Below, one piece after another: positions 1 to 5,596 of a stretch of DNA of 5,899 nt (position 1 is its first letter; each line of letters begins with the position of its first letter). The notes beneath the pieces are model-generated. The model was not told where the DNA came from and searched no databases. It saw nothing but the letters and a program-made list of their open reading frames with translations. Location of the stretch: positions 1 through 5,899 of the forward strand of contig CAZFOO010000176.1 in NCBI GenBank assembly GCA_964520585.1, read 5' to 3'. The stretch is from PXAP01 sp964520585 (GTDB lineage Bacteria; Bacteroidota; Bacteroidia; Bacteroidales; PUMT01). Made by a program: the position numbers and the translations under genes.

Positions 1-1543
1 CAATATGACCGTCACCTGTCCATCCCAGCTTTTCCCTCTGCGGACAATCGGTGGGATAACCGAAAAGATTGGCGAGGTAAGATTTGTTTCCCGCCCACCA
101 TATCCGGTTGATGGTTTCATTTGAGGTAATTATATGTCCGGCCTCCGGCACATCACTATGCATAAAGTATCCGGTCAGATCCTCCTTTGCCAGTTCAATG
201 GGCCTGTCCGCCGTAACTTCGACATACCTGAACCCTTTATAATTAAAACGGGGCATAAAAACATCCGTTTCTTTCCCCGAAAGGATAAAAATATCAGTCT
301 GGAATGGATCCGTATCATCCTCCGGCCGGTAATGCTGGTCTATATTGGACTGGTCCACTCTACCTGTAGCGTCAAGTCTCTCTCCGTGCTTAAGCCAAAT
401 TTCTGTTCCCTCCTCACCGCTGGCAACAAGTTGCGCAACACCGGCTATATTACGGCCCAGATCAAAAACATATGTTTGCTCATCAAATTTAACCATTTCC
501 TCAGCAGGGATCACCTCTGTTTTCCTTACCGGATGCATTACCTGTGATACGATGTTCTGCGAAGGAGCCGGTACTTTTATCACATTAAACCATCCGGAAT
601 CATCGAAGCCGGGTGAATCCCATCCCTCCTGTTCCAGACGAGCATCATAATGTTCTCCTGTATATATGCTGTTGAAAATTATCGGTCCGGGAGATGTTTT
701 CCATCTGTCTCCCGTACTAATGATCTCTGTGGAACCATCCTCATAGGTTATTCTCAAATCAGCACAAAAAGAGGGCCTTGCTCTCCATGGAGCCTCATGA
801 AAAAACCAGACGGCAGTGCTCTGGTGGTTATACCATCCATTTCCAATTATCACACCCATCGTGTTTTCACCGCTGTTCAGCATATCTGTCACATCATGGG
901 TAACATACATTATCCTTCTGTCATAACGGGTCTTTGCGGGATCAAGCATATGATCTCCTGATTTTACGCCGTTAAGGTACAGCTCATAATATCCTCCTGC
1001 TGCAATATATACCCTGGCTTCCTGAATTTCGTCACCTGGAGAAAAGTCCCTCCGGTAATACGCAGCAGGCTCCCGGTCTTCATCCCTGGTATCGGTTATC
1101 CAGTGCCCCTTCCAGTTGGATGGCTGCATCATTCCCGTTTCAAACCAGCCTGTACCGGGAGCCGGTATTTTGTTTCCATCCATGTCCCATACGGTAACAG
1201 ACCAGAAATAGCGGGTGAACGGCTTAAGTTCCGGTCCACCATACCTGATCATCATCTTGCCGGAAATTACTTTAGCCGTATTCCAGGTGTTTCCGATTCC
1301 CTTCGCCACCTCTTCCGGATCCGTACCTACAACCACCTTGTAGGCAGTCTGTGCAGCTCCTTCCCTCTCATCTTCCAGTTGCCATGTCAGCCTTGACTCC
1401 GGAGTGTCAATACCCAGGGGATTGACCAGGTATTCTGTTTTAAGATTAACAGCCCTGCACTCATCTGTTGCAGTTTGGCAAGAGTAAGAGATCCCGGCCA
1501 GGATCAGGGTTATTAAGAAAAGGGAGCCAGCAGTTCTCTTCAT
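1..1543 (-). CDS. GH78 alpha-L-rhamnosidase, lipoprotein, 5' part (runs off left edge)
   Basis: Likely removes terminal alpha-L-rhamnose from plant or algal glycans outside the cytoplasm. My translation gives 514 open codons from ATG at 1543-1541. Residues 1-22 are a lipoprotein-type signal (basic MKR, hydrophobic stretch, Cys22 in SYSC, a loose lipobox). Residues ~33-137 match the N-terminal Ig-like domain of these enzymes (NPLGID, QTAYKVVV). Residues ~160-330 match Bac_rhamnosid_N (YLNGVKSGDHMLDPAKTRYD, IIGNGWYN). Residues ~350-455 match the concanavalin-like domain (FDLGRNIAGV, GERLD, RFNYKGFRYVEV). The (alpha/alpha)6 catalytic domain begins near 460. The signature DCPQREKLGWTGD lies at 499-511; by family alignment Glu504 is the general acid and Asp499, Trp508 and Asp511 line the site. 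The rest of the barrel, with the general base, lies beyond the window. It is 156 bp downstream of the ROK kinase gene on the same strand. GH78 assignment is near certain; substrate is not. Confidence 0.95.
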   Translation of the reverse strand, partial: MKRTAGSLFLITLILAGISYSCQTATDECRAVNLKTEYLVNPLGIDTPESRLTWQLEDEREGAAQTAYKVVVGTDPEEVAKGIGNTWNTAKVISGKMMIRYGGPELKPFTRYFWSVTVWDMDGNKIPAPGTGWFETGMMQPSNWKGHWITDTRDEDREPAAYYRRDFSPGDEIQEARVYIAAGGYYELYLNGVKSGDHMLDPAKTRYDRRIMYVTHDVTDMLNSGENTMGVIIGNGWYNHQSTAVWFFHEAPWRARPSFCADLRITYEDGSTEIISTGDRWKTSPGPIIFNSIYTGEHYDARLEQEGWDSPGFDDSGWFNVIKVPAPSQNIVSQVMHPVRKTEVIPAEEMVKFDEQTYVFDLGRNIAGVAQLVASGEEGTEIWLKHGERLDATGRVDQSNIDQHYRPEDDTDPFQTDIFILSGKETDVFMPRFNYKGFRYVEVTADRPIELAKEDLTGYFMHSDVPEAGHIITSNETINRIWWAGNKSYLANLFGYPTDCPQREKLGWTGDGHI

Positions 1544-1673
1544 TTTTAAAAGGTAAAGTGAAAAATCATATAATCCGGATTCCACCGGTTCTTAATTACA
1601 ATAGAAAATGCAAAATACAAATACAATTATAAATAAAAGGCTGTTTTAGTAACAACTTACTATTTTAAGGATG

Positions 1674-1681
1674 CAAAATTA
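1674..1681 (-). promoter_or_regulatory. Candidate -7 element for the rhamnosidase gene
   Basis: On the minus strand this reads TAATTTTG, an exact match to the Bacteroidota -7 consensus TAnnTTTG. It lies in the 156-bp gap between the ROK stop (1700) and the rhamnosidase start (1543), and would give a leader of roughly 120 nt. I find no good TTTG box at the expected distance upstream. A second, one-mismatch box (TATAATTG, about 1625-1632) lies nearer the gene. The rest of the gap is AT-rich and shows no strong hairpin or Shine-Dalgarno site. An 8-base degenerate motif can occur by chance in AT-rich DNA. Confidence 0.3.
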
Positions 1682-1699
1682 CCTGTTGACAGTGCTTTT

Positions 1700-2608
1700 T
1701 TATGCTTTTGAACTTCTTACCATTGCAAAAGCTGCAGCCCCTACAGCGCCGGAAAGTTCTGAATACTGTGCCTGCAGAATCCGGGTCTTCTTCCCGCCAG
1801 GCCTCCATTCATATACATCCAGAAAATCATTTAAGGGTTTAAACAGACCATCACCGGCATTGGTAATTCCTCCTCCCAGGATCACAGCATCTGGAGATAT
1901 TGAGTTGGATATTGAGCAGATGGCAAGTGAGAGCTTGCGCACCGAGTCAAGCCATATATATGTTGCAAAGCTATCTCCGCTCTTATATGCATCAACCAGT
2001 TCCGAAGTTGAGCTATAACGGCCTGAAGTTCTGAGGCTAACAGTTGTATTACCTATAGCCTGCTCAAGGGTGCCGGGAGAACCGGTAATCCCGGTCTCAT
2101 GACGGCTTGCATCAATAGTAATGTGTCCGAAATGACCTGCCATAAGCCCGAGTCCGGTATATAATTTTCTATCGATAAGAATACCTCCTCCAACTCCGGT
2201 TCCCAGGGTAAGCAACACGATGTTGTCAAGATCCTTCCCTGCCCCGAAACTGGATTCTGCCATTAAAGCTGCATGAGCATCGTTCAGAACAAATACTTCC
2301 TCATCACCAAAATAGTTACCCCAGTTAAAGTTTTCTATACCCTCGAGCCGGCCCGGCATAAATGATATGGCAGAGTGCAGCTCATCCGGTATTCCCGGGG
2401 CGGCAAGTCCTGTAAGGCATGAAGTTTCCTTACAGGCTGATTTTAATTCCTGTACCAGTTGCCTGGTAATTTCCTTCCATTCAGAAAAGCTGCCTTTATC
2501 ATTGGTAGGCAATGTTTTCTGAACAAGCACTTCTCCTGTTTCAGTTATCACAACACCCTTTATTACAGTTCCGCCGACATCTATTCCTATTATTTTTTTC
2601 ATTCGCAT
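1700..2608 (-). CDS. ROK-family sugar kinase (glucokinase-like)
   Basis: Cytoplasmic protein of 302 residues, a normal ROK length, predicted to phosphorylate a hexose or similar sugar with ATP. The phosphate-1 loop DVGGT is at 10-14. GLAAPGIPD is at 67-75. The catalytic Asp110 sits in LNDAHAALMAE (109-118). The glycine-rich loop GTGVGGG is at 136-142. The sugar-site segment AGHFGHITID is at 157-166, where His159 replaces the usual Glu of ExGH. The second ATP-binding segment AVILGGG is at 241-247. The zinc motif CxCGxxGCxE typical of many ROK proteins is replaced by a cysteine-free TGITGSPGTLE (172-182). There is no N-terminal helix-turn-helix, so this is a kinase rather than a NagC/Mlc/XylR-type repressor. 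Two starts are possible, ATG 2608 or ATG 2602; the second gives MKKIIGIDVGG, the more usual N-terminus. Its place between rhamnosidase and URO-D-like genes suggests a sugar-catabolic role; the substrate cannot be read from sequence. Confidence 0.9.
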   Translation of the reverse strand: MRMKKIIGIDVGGTVIKGVVITETGEVLVQKTLPTNDKGSFSEWKEITRQLVQELKSACKETSCLTGLAAPGIPDELHSAISFMPGRLEGIENFNWGNYFGDEEVFVLNDAHAALMAESSFGAGKDLDNIVLLTLGTGVGGGILIDRKLYTGLGLMAGHFGHITIDASRHETGITGSPGTLEQAIGNTTVSLRTSGRYSSTSELVDAYKSGDSFATYIWLDSVRKLSLAICSISNSISPDAVILGGGITNAGDGLFKPLNDFLDVYEWRPGGKKTRILQAQYSELSGAVGAAAFAMVRSSKA

Positions 2609-2643
2609 ACAGTATAGTTAGGAAGCAGTTTAACAATGTGTTA

Positions 2644-2675
2644 CAAATTCATGGTAAGGATATTTAGCTTTTCAA
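2644..2675 (-). promoter_or_regulatory. Candidate promoter of the ROK kinase gene
   Basis: On the minus strand, TTG (2675-2673) is followed after 21 nt by TGAATTTG (2651-2644), one mismatch from the Bacteroidota -7 box TAnnTTTG. Spacing fits the -33/-7 layout known for this phylum. Transcription would begin near 2638, about 30 nt before the kinase start codon. The palindrome at 2675-2692 abuts the -33 box on its upstream side. Inferred from motif and spacing only. Confidence 0.35.
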
Positions 2676-2692
2676 TCCATGGATCATCCATG
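2675..2692. promoter_or_regulatory. Nested palindrome, possible operator upstream of the ROK kinase
   Basis: ATCCATGGAT (2675-2684) is a perfect 10-bp palindrome, and CATGGATcATCCATG (2678-2692) is a perfect 7-1-7 inverted repeat overlapping it. It is flanked by TCAAT (2672-2676) and ATTGA (2697-2701), also inverted. No T-run follows in either direction, so a terminator is unlikely. Position just upstream of the candidate -33 box suggests a site for a dimeric regulator. No regulator gene is in the window. Confidence 0.4.
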
Positions 2693-2711
2693 CTTTATTG
2701 ACCTTCGGTCG

Positions 2712-2763
2712 ATTTCACATGCAATGTTTTGTCTCGTTTTGCAATAGTTTGCGAATGTGAAAT
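2712..2763. repeat. Long-spaced inverted repeat in the URO-D/ROK intergenic gap
   Basis: ATTTCACAT (2712-2720) and ATGTGAAAT (2755-2763) are perfect 9-bp inverted copies. Inside them GCAA (2721-2724) pairs with TTGC (2749-2752) across a 2-nt bulge, giving about 13 paired positions per side around a 24-nt centre. The centre holds related G/T-rich words (GTTTTG twice, GCAAT twice). It could be a paired operator or an RNA stem in the URO-D transcript tail. The repeat is visible; the function is inferred. Confidence 0.4.
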
Positions 2764-2829
2764 TCATGATATTTTGTGAGACTTTAGTATCGTGGGGATT
2801 CATGAGCATTTAATGAAATTTAATCTTTG

Positions 2830-2853
2830 TTATTATGGATGTTACCATAATAA
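2830..2853 (-). terminator. AT-rich hairpin downstream of the URO-D-like gene
   Basis: TTATTATGG (2830-2838) and CCATAATAA (2845-2853) form a perfect 9-bp stem with a 6-nt loop, starting 25 bp after the stop of the minus-strand gene at 2879. No uridine run follows on the minus strand, and the stem has only two G-C pairs, so it is at best a weak terminator or a 3'-end processing structure. Confidence 0.3.
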
Positions 2854-2878
2854 TATTTTAATCAGAATGACCACATTG

Positions 2879-4138
2879 TTAACTATTTCCATTAAATTCA
2901 CTGACAGCATCAAGCATTGCCACCAGGTTTTCAGTTGGTACATTTGCCTGTACATTATGAACTGTACTGAACACAAAGCCTCCATTCCTGCCCAGAATAT
3001 CACACTGACTCAAAACTTGCTCCCTGACCTCTTCCGGCTTACCGAATGCCAGTACCTGCTGCGTATCAATACCCCCACCCCAGAAAACAATATCTTTGCC
3101 GTAGGCTGCTTTCAGTTTAACCGGATCCATACCCGTGGCGCTTATCTGGACCGGGTTAAGAATATCGAATCCTGCATCGATTAAATTCGGAATCAAATCA
3201 AATATTGCACCACATGAGTGCTTGAAGATTTTCCAGCGGGTATTTGAGTGAATCCAGTCGTTGATTTTACGGTAATAAGGCTTATACAGCTCATCAAAGG
3301 TCTCCGGAGCACAGAAAAGTGAATTCTGGGTACCGAAATCAGTGCCACATATATAAGCTACATCAACAATATCTCCTGCAACCGGGGCAAACCTGGAGAG
3401 ATTATGAAGAGCTATATCAGTTTGTTTTTCAAATACTCCGTGAATATAATCAGGCCGTATCAGCAGCGACATGTACCACTCCTCAATATCCCTGATGCCA
3501 CGAGGATTCTTCAGGGCCGGAGCCGGAACATGTGCAATATCTCCCAGTGCTGTTCCCCCGAAGCCGGCAATTATCCCCTTTCCGGATGTTCCGGCCTTGG
3601 CCAGTATACCCTTCCAGTATTGCAGACTTTGATCAGTCACATACCCGAACTCTTCAAGATTATCCTCCGGATCGAGTTTTGATTCGTCTAAAGTGGATTG
3701 GCGAATGATGGTGTCAAAAAAGTATCCTGAAACAGGCATCCTGCCGCTCGGTGGCGCCGAAGTATCTCCCTGCGGGTATATCAGCAGGTCGCCGTTATCA
3801 TCAGTGGTTGTATTGAATTCGCCCGGTACGAGAACTACCTGTCCCCAAAAAGTTTCAAACTCCTTCCAGTTTTTATTCTCAATACCATATTCGTTCCTGG
3901 AGGACTTCACTCCCAGCACATCCACACCCATAATATCCAGCAGGTCCTCCTCAATCTCACCCAGCATCTGGTAGGGCCGGGCGACTTTCACAGGCCGGTA
4001 TTCCAGTCCGTAATACTCCCTTAACCCCTCGATGCTTTTTGCATGCATCCCGGTCACTCCGGTTGACCCGAAATCGACAACGATCCTGTCGGGTTGTTTA
4101 TGTTGCAATGTTGCCTGAAGCCGTTCCTTTGAGTTCAT
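2879..4138 (-). CDS. URO-D superfamily protein (uroporphyrinogen decarboxylase/MtaA-like), function unknown
   Basis: Soluble cytoplasmic protein of 419 residues with no signal peptide. The N-terminus MNSKERLQATLQHKQPDRIVVDFG is typical of URO-D paralogues. Other landmarks are ICGTDFGTQ (263-271), FKHSCG (305-310), ILNPVQ (326-331), MDPVKLK (337-343), GGGIDTQ (354-360) and VHNVQANVPTENL (393-405). It is longer than heme-pathway HemE (about 340-370 residues) and lacks the usual HemE N-terminal signature, so it is not expected to make coproporphyrinogen. The His307-x-Cys309 pair recalls the zinc ligands of corrinoid methyltransferases MtaA/MtbA, but the usual downstream ligand Cys is not evident (Val393/His394 lie there) and no corrinoid protein is encoded nearby. 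Such paralogues recur near glycoside hydrolases; no reaction is established to my knowledge. Start is ATG 4138. It is divergent from the plus-strand block and 270 bp upstream of the ROK gene. Confidence 0.85.
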   Translation of the reverse strand: MNSKERLQATLQHKQPDRIVVDFGSTGVTGMHAKSIEGLREYYGLEYRPVKVARPYQMLGEIEEDLLDIMGVDVLGVKSSRNEYGIENKNWKEFETFWGQVVLVPGEFNTTTDDNGDLLIYPQGDTSAPPSGRMPVSGYFFDTIIRQSTLDESKLDPEDNLEEFGYVTDQSLQYWKGILAKAGTSGKGIIAGFGGTALGDIAHVPAPALKNPRGIRDIEEWYMSLLIRPDYIHGVFEKQTDIALHNLSRFAPVAGDIVDVAYICGTDFGTQNSLFCAPETFDELYKPYYRKINDWIHSNTRWKIFKHSCGAIFDLIPNLIDAGFDILNPVQISATGMDPVKLKAAYGKDIVFWGGGIDTQQVLAFGKPEEVREQVLSQCDILGRNGGFVFSTVHNVQANVPTENLVAMLDAVSEFNGNS

Positions 4139-4234
4139 ATACGAGATATTAAAAAAGCTTTATCGACCTGCCCATGGCCCGGTTTAAAGAGGTAAAGTAG
4201 CAGATTATCCTGATAAACACCCATAAAGTGCATA

Positions 4235-4267
4235 AAAAGTAAAAATGCATTCGATTATTTACTTTTG
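4235..4267 (+). promoter_or_regulatory. Inverted repeat overlapping a plus-strand -7 box in the divergent intergenic region
   Basis: AAAAGTAAA (4235-4243) and TTTACTTTT (4258-4266) are perfect 9-bp inverted copies 14 nt apart. The right arm contains TACTTTTG (4260-4267), an exact match to the -7 consensus TAnnTTTG on the plus strand. The left arm reads TACTTTTT on the minus strand, one base off the same consensus. TGCAT (4229-4233) and ATGCA (4245-4249) add a second symmetry. This could be the control point of the divergent URO-D and plus-strand units. No clear -33 box is seen for either direction. The rest of 4139-4303 holds nothing else I can identify. Confidence 0.35.
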
Positions 4268-4303
4268 CAAGTGCTATTATACTATTTTTATCTATTATTT
4301 TGA

Positions 4304-4483
4304 AGCTGTTTCTGGATTTTTACAGATTTTATGAAAAATAACATCTGTAAAAATTCAGGCTCGAACTGCATTGCAGCATACACGGTTACAGGTTCAGAAG
4401 GAAATAGGGAGATTAAATTGGATTCCGACTGGCCTTCGGACCATTGGGCTGTTTTAGCTGAATTTGAAATTAATAATAAATAA
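4304..4483 (+). pseudogene. 3' remnant of an endonuclease/exonuclease/phosphatase-family gene
   Basis: An open stretch after the TGA at 4301-4303 ends at TAA 4481-4483; an internal ATG at 4331 gives 50 residues. The last part reads KLDSDWPSDHWAVLAEFEI. PSDHxxVxAEFE is the usual C-terminal end of EEP-family proteins, with the catalytic SDH motif (His in the active site). Everything N-terminal that the family needs (the metal-binding Asn and Glu motifs, most of the roughly 250-residue fold) is absent, so this is a truncated 3' end rather than a gene. The stretch before about 4355 overlaps a 12-bp inverted repeat and has no family likeness I recognise. It sits in the same direction as, and directly before, the broken fucosidase, so it was probably the preceding gene of that operon. 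An expressed 50-residue peptide from ATG 4331 cannot be excluded. Confidence 0.5.
4316..4354. repeat. Perfect 12-bp inverted repeat at the edge of the gene remnant
   Basis: ATTTTTACAGAT (4316-4327) and ATCTGTAAAAAT (4343-4354) are exact inverted copies with a 15-nt spacer. The T-tract is on the outer left and the A-tract on the outer right, the reverse of an intrinsic terminator in either direction. It could be an operator, a cruciform-forming site that promoted deletion, or a remnant of an inserted element. It lies where recognisable gene sequence ends. Confidence 0.55.
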
Positions 4484-4508
4484 AGCTGTGCAACTGAAAT
4501 TAATAATA
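4465..4508 (+). repeat. 14-bp direct repeat spanning the remnant/fucosidase junction
   Basis: TGAAATTAATAATA occurs at 4465-4478 and again at 4495-4508, a 30-bp period. The first copy encodes the end of the EEP remnant; the second encodes the beginning of the fucosidase signal peptide (KLII). The match is exact, but the bases between copies are not repeated. Confidence 0.6.
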
Positions 4509-5577
4509 GTAGTATGCTTATTGGCATATGGATTAAAAAGCTGGGGGCAACCGGAAGTCCCTGTTCCAACCAAGGCTCAGTTAGACTGGCAAAATGCCGA
4601 ACTGGCAGCGCTCGTTTGCTGGGATCTTCATGCCCACGATGGTGAGTTATACGTACAAAGTAAAGCCCGTATCACTCCGGTTGAGGATTACAACATATTT
4701 AACCCGCAGAAATACAATACAGACCAATGGGTAAAGACATTAAAAGAAGCTGGTTTTAAAATTGCCATTTTGACCGTTAGTCATGAAACCGGTTTTTTCC
4801 ATCACCAAAGTGATGCTACTCCCTATAGTATGAGGGCCCTTAAATGGCAGGATGGAGAAGGCGATGTTTTGCGTGATTTTAAAGCATCATGCGAAAAGTA
4901 CGGCATTCTGCCGGGTGTTTATATTGGGACACGGTGGAATGCATTTTATGGTATTTATGATTTTAAAGTGAATGGCGATAACCAGTTTGCTAAAAATCGT
5001 CAGCAGCACTACAATCATATGATTGAGGAGATTGTGGAAGAAATATTCAGCCGATACGGGGACTGGACCATAGTTTGGTTTGATGGTGGTGCTCATGGGC
5101 CGGAACAGGGAGGACCAGATGTGTTGTCGGTTTTTGAAAAACACCAGCCCAAATAATTCAGTAGGTCATAATACCACACTGATAATGGGTGTTACTCCAA
5201 ACCCTGAAGGGTTGATTCCGGAAAAGGATTCAATAAGGCTGATAGAATTTGGACAGGAGATTGAAAAAAGGTTTTCTAATCCGCTGGCTGTTACATCCGG
5301 AACAGGGGAAACAATCACACTAAAACTTCCTGAGATGAAAACTGTCAACCAGGTAGTTATAATGGAAAATATTGCGCAGGGTGAACGTGTCAGGGAATTT
5401 ATTATCGAAGGAAATACTGCTGATGGCTGGCAGGAAATTTTTAAAGGCTCATGCATTGGCCATAAATTTATTCATCAGTTTGATACGGTTGATGTATCTG
5501 AAATATGTCTGAAAATTTCTGACTCGAAAGGCGCCCCGAAGATTAAAGAATTAGCCTTATATTACCTTGAAAAATAG
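4488..5577 (+). pseudogene. GH29 alpha-L-fucosidase, broken by internal deletion and frameshift
   Basis: The first frame (to TAA 5154-5156) gives a Sec-type signal (KLIIVVCLLAYGLKSWGQ) and the front of a GH29 barrel: ITPVEDYNIFNP, TDQWVKTLKEAGFK, ILTVSHETGF, YGILPGVYIGTRWN, and IVWFDGG, whose Asp (codon 5082-5084) is the family nucleophile. It breaks just after GPDVLSVFEKHQP. The next frame resumes with SVGHNTTLIMG (5158 on), then PEGLIPEKD and a complete C-terminal beta-sandwich domain ending at 5577. In intact relatives about 100 residues separate these two points, including the segment with the acid/base region, so roughly 300 bp are missing and the frame is shifted by one. No ATG starts the first part: an in-frame TAG lies at 4455-4457, and only TTG 4464, GTG 4488 or CTG 4494 precede the signal. 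I use GTG 4488, 4 nt after the remnant's stop. An active fucosidase is not expected. Family call is firm; exact start is not. Confidence 0.88.
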
Positions 5578-5596
5578 TTTATTTAAATTATTATAA

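Noticed and set aside
134..1396. Several plus-strand open frames of 97-137 codons across the left end
   Set aside because: They are antisense to the continuous rhamnosidase frame, which has clear GH78 motifs along its length; their translations have no recognisable family features.
1671..2018. Plus-strand 115-codon open frame
   Set aside because: It overlaps the ROK kinase C-terminus on the opposite strand and reads as low-complexity shadow sequence.
2830..2853. Strong rho-independent terminator after the URO-D-like gene
   Set aside because: The 9-bp stem is real but nearly all A-T and is not followed by a U-run, so only a low-confidence call is kept.
2792..3974. Plus-strand open frames opposite the URO-D-like gene
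   Set aside because: Antisense shadows of a well-supported 419-codon gene.
4288..4569. Minus-strand 93-codon open frame with a hydrophobic LLLL stretch
   Set aside because: It is antisense to the EEP-like remnant and the fucosidase signal peptide; its leucine-rich part is the complement of AAT/TAA-rich DNA, including the direct repeat.
5080..5157. ATG at 5080 as the start of a separate 165-residue protein
   Set aside because: The residues before about 5152 are an out-of-frame reading of the fucosidase catalytic segment; the meaningful sequence begins at the deletion junction, so this is the back half of the same broken gene.
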